The notes beneath the pieces were generated by a model. That model saw only the letters and a program-made list of their open reading frames with translations. It made no database searches and had not been told where the DNA came from. A DNA stretch of 42,860 bases. It comes from a virus. The first letter of the stretch is position 1, and every line of letters starts with the position of its first letter. The translations under genes and the position numbers were made by a program. The stretch spans positions 1 through 42,860 of IMG/VR virus record IMGVR_UViG_3300020442_001343; one strand, given 5' to 3'. Of this stretch, positions 22,142 through 30,066 are shown piece after piece.

Positions 22142-23089
22142 TTATCCTCCGAGTTGGTGTACCGCAACAACGACACCAACCGAGGCAAGTAATCCAACCA
22201 TCATCTTAATAAAGTCTTTTGTCACAAGTGGAAATACTTGTTTCATATTCCTCTTGTCGGTGAACGATGCGATAGCAAGTTCGCGACCGGCAAGCAATCC
22301 AACAAACACCCATGTCGTTGACATTGGGATGCTGTTAAGTTCCTTGAAGATGTAGAGGATAATCCAATAACAAAAGTCGATAATAGTAGCAGTGCGTATG
22401 TACTTTGTGTTGTGCTTTTCAATAACAATAGTTTGTATCTTCCCACCTTTTCGATAGAACATGAAACCTAACCCAGCGACGAAGACTACGCTGATTAGTA
22501 CCATCAAGTCTATAGTAAGCACCCTTGGTAAAAATACTGCTATGTTTGCCATATCATGTGATAACCAAGTCCACCAAAGGAACCCAGTTGTCGTCCATTG
22601 TGCCACGCGCCAGAACTTCTTGTGTTCTGGTGCTACAGGTTTGGATTCATCCATTAGTTTGGATATTCCCCACCATATAGCATAAGCTGCAATGGCAGCG
22701 ACAGCATAACCCATGACACTCTTCATCAACATCTTTTCTAACACGAACGTACTGGCGAACGCAGATAGCACAAGGAAACTTGTACTAACAGGAACACCTA
22801 TGAACGTAAGAGATAAGAGTATTGCAGGAGCGAGGGCATGATACCACTGTGGTTCTATGTACGGTATTTTTTCAAGACGACCATAAGAGATGTCTCCACC
22901 ATACATTCCCCACCCATACCAAATAGCAAACAGCAGCACGGCACTTGCTGCTCCCCACATCTGCTGCCAAGTGAATCGCTCGTTATTACTCGCCATCCAC
23001 GTTCCCAGCGTTTGTACAGAGTCATTAGCAATAACGCTGTACGATGCGAAGAAGAACCCAACAAGTGCCCAGAGAGTTAATGCTTCCAT
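22142..23089 (-). CDS. PiT (Pho4) family inorganic phosphate permease
   Basis: 315 residues with about eight hydrophobic helices. Conserved PiT signatures are present in both halves: ANDSVQTLG near 21-29 (GANDVANA position), FIGVPVSTSF, then SHDMANIAVFLPR and NSIPMSTTWVFVGLLAGRE. Takes up phosphate by cation symport across the inner membrane. A middle part (about 225-245) holds the typical basic cytoplasmic segment. Phosphate supply would help DNA synthesis in phosphate-poor seawater; that use is inference. Preceded by GGAG and a possible sigma70 promoter; overlaps the barrel gene's ribosome-binding site. Confidence 0.88.
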   Translation of the reverse strand: MEALTLWALVGFFFASYSVIANDSVQTLGTWMASNNERFTWQQMWGAASAVLLFAIWYGWGMYGGDISYGRLEKIPYIEPQWYHALAPAILLSLTFIGVPVSTSFLVLSAFASTFVLEKMLMKSVMGYAVAAIAAYAIWWGISKLMDESKPVAPEHKKFWRVAQWTTTGFLWWTWLSHDMANIAVFLPRVLTIDLMVLISVVFVAGLGFMFYRKGGKIQTIVIEKHNTKYIRTATIIDFCYWIILYIFKELNSIPMSTTWVFVGLLAGRELAIASFTDKRNMKQVFPLVTKDFIKMMVGLLASVGVVVAVHQLGG

Positions 23090-23131
23090 TGTTTTACTCC
23101 GAGCTGCGAGACGACATTGCCTCGCTAGTAT

Positions 23132-23160
23132 ATTATAAAATACTTTCGGAGAATTGAAGT
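23132..23160 (-). promoter_or_regulatory. Possible sigma70 promoter before the phosphate permease
   Basis: TATAAT (23137-23132) on the minus strand lies 43 bases before the ATG at 23089, with a weak -35 region (ACTTCA) 17 bases upstream. Only the -10 box is convincing. The 145-base gap after RegA and the short ORF leaves room for a promoter here. Confidence 0.4.
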
Positions 23161-23190
23161 AGTTTCGAAGAAGTTTATATTAAGTTTTTA

Positions 23191-23295
23191 TTAAGATTGC
23201 CATTGTTGTTGCAACTGGCTGGCTTCTTCGATTGTAGAGCAAAGTTGAGAACGACTGACGTTACCATCAATCTTTTCCACAACCACATATTTCAT
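23191..23295 (-). CDS. Possible small protein after regA, 34 residues
   Basis: ORF from ATG 23295; the frame is open further upstream into regA, but that part has no ribosome-binding site and no start I can defend. The product (MKYVVVEKIDGNVSRSQ then LCSTIEEASQLQQQWQ) looks foldable: a strand followed by a helix with heptad-like spacing. No ribosome-binding site is visible at 23295 either, so it remains uncertain. Confidence 0.35.
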   Translation of the reverse strand: MKYVVVEKIDGNVSRSQLCSTIEEASQLQQQWQS

Positions 23296-23333
23296 AACAG
23301 TATCGGTCGTTTCACTTAACCATTCGTTAATAA

Positions 23334-23711
23334 TTACTTCTTTCGACCGATTGTGTACTTCGCTTCCAGTGTCCATTCGTCTTTGTCCTTGTGAGGGATA
23401 ATCTTAATCTGTGACATTGGGGCTACTGGGTTGGCTGATTTGTTTTCATCAACTAACTTTATTAGTCCCCAGTCATTCAACAAGTTTGCAATTGTGTTTC
23501 GTCTTGCAAGATCACCTTGATCAAAGTTAGCTGGTTTACCATCAAGTGCAAACAGTTCTTTGAAATGTACAATGTAATACCTGCCCTGCTTGTGCAGAAC
23601 ATGACATGATTGGTATAAGGTTTTGTCTTTGCGAGATGCAATACCGATACGTGTCAGAGTTTCACGTACCTTTAGGAAATCGTCTTGTTCATTAAGTGTT
23701 ACTTCAACCAT
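23334..23711 (-). CDS. regA: RegA translational repressor
   Basis: 125 residues from the ATG at 23711, which lines up with the T4 RegA start; another ATG 21 bases upstream has a GGTGG box and may be used. MVEVTLNEQDDFLKVRETLTRIGIA, given here in two parts: the start VEVTLNEQDDFLKV and the following RETLTRIGIASRKDKTL, then YQSCHVLHKQGRYYIVHFKE, all match RegA closely. It binds the start-codon region of early phage mRNAs and blocks translation, including its own. It overlaps the clamp-loader gene 62. Confidence 0.93.
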   Translation of the reverse strand: MVEVTLNEQDDFLKVRETLTRIGIASRKDKTLYQSCHVLHKQGRYYIVHFKELFALDGKPANFDQGDLARRNTIANLLNDWGLIKLVDENKSANPVAPMSQIKIIPHKDKDEWTLEAKYTIGRKK

Positions 23712-24117
23712 CTGATCTACTGATACCGTCATTCAATCCACCCTTACGCTGACGCTCTATTATTTGAGTTATTTGGTCTTTGGTAAGTAGGCCTACAACC
23801 TGACGTGCTTTGTCCTGGCTGTATCCATAATAATCCATGACAGCTTCGACTTCTTCATCAGGTTGCGCTTTAAACCACTTGCTAAAACGCTTTTTCTTTC
23901 TTACGATATTTATAAGAAAGTCAAATTGCATCTTATTTTCTAAGTGGTGGTGACGGTTCATCTCGTTAGCAAGATAGACAGTGTCGATAAAGAACGACAG
24001 TCCTCTGTTAACGAGATAAGGTGGATATAACTTTTCAGCTAGTTCAGGGTTGTCGCTATCTTCGATTACGTTCTGCTTTGTATCATTGATAGCGTTTAGG
24101 TAGTCAAAAGGATTCAT
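23704..24117 (-). CDS. 62: Clamp-loader small subunit (T4 gp62-like)
   Basis: 137 residues; ATGA overlap with gene 44. NPFDYLNAINDTKQN at the start, YLVNRGLSFFIDTVYLANEMNRHH in the centre and DEEVEAVMDYYGYSQDKA towards the end are typical of gp62. One copy joins four gp44 subunits to load the gp45 clamp. In T4 the gene order is 45-44-62-regA-43; here 45-44-62-regA is kept, with phosphate and heat-shock genes inserted before 43. Confidence 0.9.
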   Translation of the reverse strand: MNPFDYLNAINDTKQNVIEDSDNPELAEKLYPPYLVNRGLSFFIDTVYLANEMNRHHHLENKMQFDFLINIVRKKKRFSKWFKAQPDEEVEAVMDYYGYSQDKARQVVGLLTKDQITQIIERQRKGGLNDGISRSDG

Positions 24118-25049
24118 ACCCAGTCGACTTCCATCATAAGCTCGGTCATACAGGCCACGTTGTTGATCTCGTGATCAGCAACAAACGCAGCTTTGTATTG
24201 GTAGTCTGCAAGTGTAACTACTAACTGTGGAATGCTTTGTGGTTTTACATACTGAGAAGCACTGTCATACAATTGACGATACAGCTGAGCACTATCCATA
24301 TCTTTGTGATCTGCGATCCATTTACGCATATCGACAAACTTCTTGTTCTTGAGAATACCAACCAAGTCTTGAATGTTACTACTGTGGTTAGCAAGTATGC
24401 CACTGTCGATACTACCAGTAGCACTGTACCGTTGCAGTTCGTTGATTACACGCCTGAAATCCGGGAAGTATAAGGTGATAAGCTCAGCTAGAGTCTTTTG
24501 ATCATAAGAGACGTTTTCATCGCTTAGAATCGCTTTGACACGCTTAAACAGCTGGCTAGCCATAGAGGCTTTGTCTTTACCGTTTATCTTGAACTCGACC
24601 ACGCTGCAGCGAGAGTGCAGTGGATCAATGATACGGTTCTTAAAGTTACAAGTGAGAATGAACCCACAGTTCTTACTATACTCTTCCATAAAGTTACGTA
24701 GAGCAGGTTGAGTAGACTGTGGGTTCAGATAGTCAGCCTCATCGAGGATGACATATTTACGATTACCAGTAAATGAGATAGTTGATGCAAAGTCTTTGAT
24801 CTCTGTGCGAAGAGTATCAATATTACCATTCATCGATCCGTTAATCACGATGTAATCAACATCAAGTTGCTCACACATAGCTCGAGCAATTGTTGTCTTA
24901 CCTACACCGGGGCCCCCAGACAACAGAAGGTTAGGAATGTTATCTTGATCTACAAACTGCTGGAAGGTTTGCTTCAGCTCGTCAGGTAGAATTGTATCCT
25001 CAATGGTCCTAGGTCGATACTTTTCGACCCACAGAAAATCTTTCGACAT
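24114..25049 (-). CDS. 44: Clamp-loader ATPase large subunit (T4 gp44-like)
   Basis: 311 residues from ATG 25049 (a GTG lies directly before it). AAA+ ATPase: FLWVEKYRPRTIEDTILP at the start, Walker A GGPGVGKTTIAR near 46-57, Walker B VILDEADYLN, SRC arginine-finger motif in DPLHSRCSVV. With gp62 it opens and loads the sliding clamp. The gene follows two very small genes after gene 45. Confidence 0.96.
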   Translation of the reverse strand: MSKDFLWVEKYRPRTIEDTILPDELKQTFQQFVDQDNIPNLLLSGGPGVGKTTIARAMCEQLDVDYIVINGSMNGNIDTLRTEIKDFASTISFTGNRKYVILDEADYLNPQSTQPALRNFMEEYSKNCGFILTCNFKNRIIDPLHSRCSVVEFKINGKDKASMASQLFKRVKAILSDENVSYDQKTLAELITLYFPDFRRVINELQRYSATGSIDSGILANHSSNIQDLVGILKNKKFVDMRKWIADHKDMDSAQLYRQLYDSASQYVKPQSIPQLVVTLADYQYKAAFVADHEINNVACMTELMMEVDWV

Positions 25050-25076
25050 CACATACGCTCATAATAAAATAAAGAA

Positions 25077-25157
25077 TCAATTGTTTTTTAGTGAGTACAG
25101 TGAAGCACCTAGTAAACCAAGTGTCAGTACTAAAAACCAAATTACTAACGGTCCCAT
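25077..25157 (-). CDS. Small membrane peptide, 26 residues
   Basis: ORF with a very strong ribosome-binding site (GGAGGAG, three bases before ATG 25157). One hydrophobic helix (LVIWFLVLTLGLLGASL) and a short basic end (SLKNN). No family seen. It lies between the clamp and clamp loader, with the 37-residue basic gene directly upstream. Confidence 0.6.
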   Translation of the reverse strand: MGPLVIWFLVLTLGLLGASLYSLKNN

Positions 25158-25166
25158 CTTCTCCTC

Positions 25167-25280
25167 CTATCCTTGTCCACGGTACTTTTTGTACCCACGT
25201 TTAGCAGATTTGTTCATAGAACTCATCTTTACTTTGCCTCGCCCGATACTGGTACGCTTATAGTTACCATCACGGCTCAT
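25167..25280 (-). CDS. Small basic conserved protein, 37 residues
   Basis: From ATG 25280 with GGGAG upstream. Very basic (SRDGNYKRTSIGRGKVK, then KRGYKKYRGQG) and lacking acidic runs, so nucleic-acid binding is likely. I associate this sequence type with T4-like marine phages, between genes 45 and 44. Function unknown. Confidence 0.65.
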   Translation of the reverse strand: MSRDGNYKRTSIGRGKVKMSSMNKSAKRGYKKYRGQG

Positions 25281-25321
25281 ACCTACTCCCAGGATGTTAG
25301 TCCCGACCCTCTTAGCCAACG

Positions 25322-25993
25322 CTACTGCCCTCCAAAGTACGATGAGCCTTCCATAGCAATCCAGTATGTCAAAGATCCATCTGTTAATGTAAACTGTGCT
25401 AGCCTCTGCGTAGAGATAGTCACATCGTATGCACCAGCAATCAATTTCAGATTCTCTACCTTGAATACAATCTTAAACTGCTCGCTGGTCTTACCTACTT
25501 CGTAAGAAAACTGATGTGCTGTAGTATTCTTAGTATTGGTAGCAAGTACTTTGATTGTATCCCCATCACCTTGGATGATAAGCTCAGGCAGCCCCATTAC
25601 GGACGCTGCTTGTAGTAAGTGCTTTAATACTTTGTCACCAAGTACGAACTTAATTGGTTCGTCAGGCAATGTTACTGCTTTGTCAGGTGGTATTGTAACC
25701 ATCGACTTATCAGCGTAGAAGTATTGGCTACTTGCTTTGTTATCATCACTAATAGAAACATAATATGTATCGAAGTCAAAGTCAGGTTCGTCAAACAGAC
25801 TGACTACACCTAAGAACTCACTCAAGTCGTATATAGCAAACTCTCGTGGAAACTCTTCTTGTACAGCGGCTTGAGCAAGCACCGTCTTGTTCTGCGAAAC
25901 AGTACGAATTATGTTACCCTTTGATACACAAAGGGTTGGGTTGATAGTAGAGAAGTTCTTCAGTACTTGAAAAGTACGTTGGGTTAGTTTCAT
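25322..25993 (-). CDS. 45: Sliding clamp (T4 gp45-like)
   Basis: 223 residues, as in T4 (228). KLTQRTFQVLKNFSTINP at the start, YDLSEFLGVVSLFDEPD, LPDEPIKFVLGDKVLKHLL and the C-terminal strands match gp45. The trimer tethers polymerase gp43 to DNA and also activates late transcription together with gp55 and gp33. Gene 55 is in this window; gene 33 is not seen. Confidence 0.95.
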   Translation of the reverse strand: MKLTQRTFQVLKNFSTINPTLCVSKGNIIRTVSQNKTVLAQAAVQEEFPREFAIYDLSEFLGVVSLFDEPDFDFDTYYVSISDDNKASSQYFYADKSMVTIPPDKAVTLPDEPIKFVLGDKVLKHLLQAASVMGLPELIIQGDGDTIKVLATNTKNTTAHQFSYEVGKTSEQFKIVFKVENLKLIAGAYDVTISTQRLAQFTLTDGSLTYWIAMEGSSYFGGQ

Positions 25994-26838
25994 CGCTTAA
26001 CCTTCTTCACCTTGTTTGCATCTACCGTCGGAGATGCACCTACGCTTGCAAGGGCCGCAAGAGAACCTCCGAAGAAGTAGGAGCCCATGTGAGTAGTTCT
26101 CATCCAAGGACACAGCCACACCTTGATGCCAGCCTTACGAGCCCACTGACAGAACATATAATCTTCAGAGAGGTAACGCTTGCTCTCGGGATCAATCACA
26201 CAATCAAAGTACGCCATGATTTCTCGAGACCCATCAAAGTCCTTGGTACGTACGTGATCAGGTAAGTATGACTGGCCAGGATACGCTTCAGTAAACTTCT
26301 CGAACGCTCGCTTTTGGATCATCATAAATCCAGTACCACCCTCTAGTACTTCTACGGGCTCGTTAATCTTAAATGACCCAGAACCTGATGCTGGGTTAAA
26401 CACGAAGTCTCCAACGAAGTTATCAAGCTCGTTTGGATTCTCGTCTGCAACACCTCGATCGACTGCGTCCTTGATCTTCTCCCAAGCAATAGTCTTCTTA
26501 GGATAAGGGGCACACATGATATCGTAATCACTTTCTTCACTCATCAAAGCAAGCATAGCCAGTACGTCGTTATGATCAAATCCAATATCACTATCGAGAA
26601 AGATCATGTGTGTGCAATCGGAACGCATAAACGTATCTACACAGTAGTTGCGAGCACGTGTGATTAACGATTCGTTAAACAGGTAAAAGAACTTGAGCTC
26701 AATACCATATTGTGTAGCCGCCATTGCAAGATCTGATGTGGACTTTGTATAAGTCCCTGCACACATACCACCATACATGGGTGTGCAAATCATCAGCTTG
26801 CGTTTTTGCATCTCTTCAATGCTTACTTCAACTTCCAT
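25990..26838 (-). CDS. GT-A type glycosyltransferase
   Basis: 282 residues. LMICTPMYGGMCAGTYTKS starts the Rossmann-like donor-binding part; LITRARNYCVDTFMR and MIFLDSDIGF (DxD metal site, LDSD near 82-85) are typical of GT2-like GT-A enzymes, as is YLSEDYMFCQWARKAG later. Similar genes are common in marine T4-like phages next to nucleotide enzymes. The acceptor may be DNA, LPS or a virion protein; nothing here decides. TAATG overlap with the dCTP-deaminase-like gene; 4-base overlap with gene 45. Confidence 0.78.
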   Translation of the reverse strand: MEVEVSIEEMQKRKLMICTPMYGGMCAGTYTKSTSDLAMAATQYGIELKFFYLFNESLITRARNYCVDTFMRSDCTHMIFLDSDIGFDHNDVLAMLALMSEESDYDIMCAPYPKKTIAWEKIKDAVDRGVADENPNELDNFVGDFVFNPASGSGSFKINEPVEVLEGGTGFMMIQKRAFEKFTEAYPGQSYLPDHVRTKDFDGSREIMAYFDCVIDPESKRYLSEDYMFCQWARKAGIKVWLCPWMRTTHMGSYFFGGSLAALASVGASPTVDANKVKKVKR

Positions 26839-27335
26839 TAACTTTCTCCATACTTTTGATCATGCTGCTTGCCAACACCGTAATCACCATCATATTGGTT
26901 AAGTGCTTCAGCTTTGAATAATAGGAATTGTCCTACACGAGTACCGCGTTTGATTCTCAAAGGACCATTGTTGATATGTAAGACACCAGCCATCACACCC
27001 TCATAACCAGAGTCATACAGTCCGGATGTAATGAAACATCCGTTACGATTAAGACTTGATCTGGTGATTACCCATCCGGCTTCGTCGTCTGCAATAGATA
27101 CGATACCTTCCATAATAATCTCATAGCTACCTTCATCGAGTCTCCACCATCCATCAGTAGGATGTATCTCACGAGACTCTCGATGTGTCTTTTCGTCCTC
27201 ACTAATTACAAATACTTGACCATACGTCTGGAATATCTTATCCACACGTAGGTCAATAGCATTGGGTTGTACTTGATCGTCGTCGAACTTACTTAGGGAC
27301 GACTTCGAGTCTGGTGACGCAAGATGAATCATCAT
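26838..27335 (-). CDS. dCTP deaminase / dUTPase family protein
   Basis: 165 residues from ATG 27335 with AGGA eight bases upstream; a TTG-like longer frame is not supported. Family motifs: VQPNAIDLRVDKIF, ITRSSLNRNG (RSSL helix), GLYDSGYEGVMAGVLHI and GTRVGQFLLF. Deaminates dCTP to dUTP or hydrolyses dUTP. With the phage dCMP deaminase at 35941-36408, it would steer pyrimidines toward dTTP. Which of the two activities applies cannot be read from the sequence. Confidence 0.83.
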   Translation of the reverse strand: MMIHLASPDSKSSLSKFDDDQVQPNAIDLRVDKIFQTYGQVFVISEDEKTHRESREIHPTDGWWRLDEGSYEIIMEGIVSIADDEAGWVITRSSLNRNGCFITSGLYDSGYEGVMAGVLHINNGPLRIKRGTRVGQFLLFKAEALNQYDGDYGVGKQHDQKYGES

Positions 27336-27624
27336 CTTTAGTTTCCTGTGTAAAATACCATAACAAAACAATATAGTGGATTGCTTTCAGCAAGTCCTTC
27401 TTATTGTGCCCTTCCTTCTTACCATATCGCATCAAGTACTTGATAGCAGTATCCCGACACGTAGTGTCAACAGATCCTAAGGTCTGCCACACATCGATTG
27501 TTTGGATATTGTTCTGCTCTCTACCTGCTAGCTCACCAACATAGTGACCAGCGTAAGTAGACTCAAGATATGTTAATGCTTCGGATAGAATCTTATCTTC
27601 ATCAAATCTAAATTTATCACTCAT
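27289..27624 (-). CDS. DUF3310 family protein (nucleotide kinase-like annotation)
   Basis: 111 residues from ATG 27624, within an overlap with the transglycosylase gene. The segment TIDVWQTLGSVDTTCRDTAIKY then LMRYGKKEGHNKKDLLKAIHY matches DUF3310, a family found in many phages and labelled as nucleotide kinase without firm proof. It overlaps the dCTP-deaminase-like gene by about 47 bases. Confidence 0.75.
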   Translation of the reverse strand: MSDKFRFDEDKILSEALTYLESTYAGHYVGELAGREQNNIQTIDVWQTLGSVDTTCRDTAIKYLMRYGKKEGHNKKDLLKAIHYIVLLWYFTQETKDDDSSCVTRLEVVPK

Positions 27625-28450
27625 TAGCACAAAGCCTATCAATGTATGACATATTATCAAGTGCTGTATTCACCAGGCTAGTATCATCTGTATGGAAGTT
27701 AAAGTCAACTTCTTTTTCAAACTTTCCATCAATTAAACCAGTAGGTGATCCATCAAACCTTATACCGTTAAGACCAGCCCACACACCAGCGCTGCTGTCC
27801 CAGGTATCAATTGGATACTGTTTTACTAAATCAATCTCATTAGGACCATCAACCATACCAAGCATGTGAATCTTCTTCTTGTTGTTGTAGACATTTCCAA
27901 AGAATCCCATGCGATTCAACTTGTTCAATACTTTCCATCGACTAACAAACCGTTGCAGTTTATTGTCCTTCTCTACTCCATAAGCGTTGGGTACACCTAG
28001 GATAGAAATACCAATGTAGTCAACGTGGCTGATTCTTGATGCCCACAAACAGGTCTCGAGATAATCTCGAATGTTACCAATCTCAGACTGTGGTACAAAG
28101 AAAGTACCAAACCCAGCTTCTCGTAACTGAGGTGCCATGAAGCAAGCTGCACTAATTGTACGCTGACCTGACTCACCAGGATAGTCAGACATTACAATGT
28201 AGTCCGCATCAATCTTTTCACCCATCTCAATAAGTTTGTTAGATGGGTACATCTGACGACCTTGCTTGTACATCTCGAATGCACTGTTATCCAGAATGTA
28301 AGTCAATCCACGATTGTTCTTCTTGAGATCAACGTAGAACTTAACATAGTCTGGATCATCTTCGACAAGATGAGCAAGTAGTAAATGGGTCTTACGATCT
28401 TTGACTAGATCGAGATGTGGCGTTGGTGCAATATGACAAAATTCAATCAT
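27617..28450 (-). CDS. dpdA: DpdA-like tRNA-guanine transglycosylase paralogue (7-deazaguanine insertion into DNA)
   Basis: 277 residues from ATG 28450; a GTG 33 bases earlier has no better support. The fold of queuine transglycosylases is visible by order of motifs: TYILDNSAFEM at about 50-60 (general-acid region), DYIVMSDYPGESGQRT at about 83-98, DYIGISILGV at about 144-153, and KIHMLGMVDGPNEIDLVKQ then YPIDTWDSSAG, in which Asp218 corresponds to the TGT nucleophile. There is no C-terminal zinc site of tRNA enzymes. It lies in an operon with FolE, QueD and QueE, so it most likely exchanges guanine in phage DNA for a 7-deazaguanine, as known for phage DpdA. Activity and product are inference. 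Confidence 0.8.
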   Translation of the reverse strand: MIEFCHIAPTPHLDLVKDRKTHLLLAHLVEDDPDYVKFYVDLKKNNRGLTYILDNSAFEMYKQGRQMYPSNKLIEMGEKIDADYIVMSDYPGESGQRTISAACFMAPQLREAGFGTFFVPQSEIGNIRDYLETCLWASRISHVDYIGISILGVPNAYGVEKDNKLQRFVSRWKVLNKLNRMGFFGNVYNNKKKIHMLGMVDGPNEIDLVKQYPIDTWDSSAGVWAGLNGIRFDGSPTGLIDGKFEKEVDFNFHTDDTSLVNTALDNMSYIDRLCANE

Positions 28451-28787
28451 AATAACAAGTCGCTCCGTTCTCTCCGTCTTCACTCACAGTAATGATGAGC
28501 TTCCGACAAGGATACGTTTTCAAAATGTATTCTGAAAGATCATCACATAGCATCTCACACGACTTATAGTTTAACTCAAGTAAGCCATCATAAAGAGATT
28601 CTAGTTCTCTTTTGAACAAGATAAACTCTATGTCACGATCATCATGGAACACCTCTATCTCCACTCTAAAGTGGAACATATGACGATGAGGGTATTGAAG
28701 AAACTCAACGCCCTCAGGTGCTAGAGGATAGCAATGGATACCTTCCTTCTGGAAGGTAACCCATATAGTCTTGTTAGGTCTGATCAT
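28443..28787 (-). CDS. T-fold (QueD-like) paralogue
   Basis: 114 residues, not clearly named. YPHRHMFHFRVEIEVFHDDRD resembles the HGHNYRVEV start of QueD; IEFILFKRELESLY fits its DF..LK helix; YKSCEMLCDDLSEYI aligns with the Cys-Glu segment of the phage QueD at 30501-30995 (GCEGLADQLYSYV); and LIITVSEDGENGA stands where QueD has its ET end. So a T-fold protein of the GTP-derived pathway is likely; which step it carries out is unknown. Gene neighbours are the DpdA-like and FolE genes. Confidence 0.65.
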   Translation of the reverse strand: MIRPNKTIWVTFQKEGIHCYPLAPEGVEFLQYPHRHMFHFRVEIEVFHDDRDIEFILFKRELESLYDGLLELNYKSCEMLCDDLSEYILKTYPCRKLIITVSEDGENGATCYYD

Positions 28788-28789
28788 AA

Positions 28790-29011
28790 CTATCGCTTAG
28801 CTTTGTACTTACGGCCGCTTTTCAAAGCACCTTCAGCCAAACGATCAATCAGTTCAACAGAGTAGATGTTCTCACAGATATTACGCTTATACTCTTCTGC
28901 TTTGGCAGAGAAGTCCCAAAAAGTGTCTACCCAAAAACAATAGGCTTTACGAGCCTTTTCTAGGGTCATGTTTTTAAAATCTGGTTTATGAAATGCTGCT
29001 TGGTCGTTCAT
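28790..29011 (-). CDS. Hypothetical protein, 73 residues
   Basis: Start placed at ATG 29011 (GAGGAA about nine bases upstream); ATG 29029 in a TAATG overlap is the alternative. Helical and basic at the end (KSGRKYKAKR), with aromatic residues (YCFWVDTFWDFSAKAEEYK). No family recognised. Part of the deazaguanine operon by position only. Confidence 0.6.
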   Translation of the reverse strand: MNDQAAFHKPDFKNMTLEKARKAYCFWVDTFWDFSAKAEEYKRNICENIYSVELIDRLAEGALKSGRKYKAKR

Positions 29012-29028
29012 TATAAAAGTTCCTCTCA

Positions 29029-29289
29029 TTAAAGGTCCGGAAAAGTTCCGAACGGTGACATGGATATTACATCAGGTAAGGTAGAAGGTCCACCTTTTTC
29101 TATCCAACTACTGGACATAATATAAATTAAGTACTTGTCGATGTAAACCATACGCCATCCTAGACCTTGTTTTGAAACATGGTCATAAACACCGTCTGGT
29201 ACATCGACAAGCAATCTTGTATTAACATGACGATTTTTAAATATCTTGGCTATTGTTTCCTCGCCAAGAATCTCACGTATATTATCCAC
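29029..29289 (-). CDS. Hypothetical protein, 86 residues
   Basis: Not recognised. Starts with an N-terminal helix (DNIREILGEETIAKIFKNR) and continues with beta-rich sequence (LGWRMVYIDKYLIYIMSS). Overlaps folE by about 8 bases and the next gene by TAATG; its place in the 7-deazaguanine operon is the only clue to role. Confidence 0.6.
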   Translation of the reverse strand: MDNIREILGEETIAKIFKNRHVNTRLLVDVPDGVYDHVSKQGLGWRMVYIDKYLIYIMSSSWIEKGGPSTLPDVISMSPFGTFPDL

Positions 29290-29953
29290 GATTAATGTTG
29301 TTCATTACCTCTTTACGAAGTTCACTACTCTTAGCGCCAAACTTACCAAGACAACAAGCAGTCACAGTAGTACTATTCGTGTCCTTGATACCACGTTGTG
29401 ATACACAAGTATGTCCAGCATCGACAACTACCATCACATCTTCACTTTCTGTGATGTGAGCGATTGCGTGAGCAATCTGTTGAGTCAGTCGTTCCTGTAC
29501 TTGTGGACGCTGAGCAAAGTATTGCGTAATACGATTTAGTTTAGATAGACCAAGAACTTTCTCACCTGGAATATAAGCAATGTGTGCTTTGCCAATGATT
29601 GGACGAAGGTGGTGCTCACAATCAGAATACATTGTTATATTCTTTTCTAAGACAAACTCTTCACCATGACAAAACTTGTTTTCAACTGTAGTGCACTTTG
29701 GAAAGGTATCGTAACGAAGACCTGAAAAGATTTCGTCAACATACATCTTAGCAACACGCATAGGTGTTTCTTCCAATGAGTCATCAGTTAAATCAAGACC
29801 AAGGACCTCTAACATTTCTTTTGTGAGTTCAGCTACTTTGAGTAACTTTACTTCGCGGTCTTCCTTCACAAGAGGTGTTATGGGTGTATTGATACCTAGA
29901 GTATCAAGATACTTGTTTACCTTGCGGCCTAGTTCTGGATTGCTTTTCGACAT
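29282..29953 (-). CDS. folE: GTP cyclohydrolase I (FolE)
   Basis: 223 residues; GAGG eight bases before ATG 29953. Makes dihydroneopterin triphosphate from GTP, the first step of both folate and 7-deazaguanine synthesis. Zinc-site and family motifs: ENKFCHGEEF, YSDCEHHLRPIIGKAHIAYIP (CEHH), GLSKLNRI, QERLTQQIA and HTCVSQRGIKD (distal Cys). The N-terminal 40 residues are longer than the core. In context with QueD, QueE and DpdA-like genes it feeds the deazaguanine pathway. A structured leader of about 120 bases precedes it. Confidence 0.95.
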   Translation of the reverse strand: MSKSNPELGRKVNKYLDTLGINTPITPLVKEDREVKLLKVAELTKEMLEVLGLDLTDDSLEETPMRVAKMYVDEIFSGLRYDTFPKCTTVENKFCHGEEFVLEKNITMYSDCEHHLRPIIGKAHIAYIPGEKVLGLSKLNRITQYFAQRPQVQERLTQQIAHAIAHITESEDVMVVVDAGHTCVSQRGIKDTNSTTVTACCLGKFGAKSSELRKEVMNNINRG

Positions 29954-29982
29954 TTAGATATCCTCTTTGAGTTGAGCTTAAC

Positions 29983-30048
29983 GACCGTAAGAGGCGAGGA
30001 CGGTCAGGCCTGGGCCGAGGAAAAGCTCATTGCAAGCGCAACCCTCGG
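29983..30048 (-). ncRNA. Structured, G+C-rich leader of folE (candidate cis-regulatory RNA)
   Basis: Between the PRTase stop (30076) and the folE start (29953) is a 122-base gap, the longest in this operon. In minus-strand order it has CCGAGG...CCTCGG (30048-30043 with 30020-30015) holding an inner TTGC-GCTT-GCAA stem, then GACCGT...ACGGTC (30005-30000 with 29988-29983) with an 11-base loop, then the ribosome-binding site. Neither hairpin has a T-run, so they are not terminators. I found no match to preQ1 or other riboswitch consensus I know. Confidence 0.5.
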
Positions 30049-30066
30049 AAAACCTTGTTGCTTGGT

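Noticed and set aside
23907-23914. Exact TATAAATA inside gene 62
   Set aside because: It is within the coding region about 200 bases before regA, an early gene; probably coincidence from AT-rich codons.
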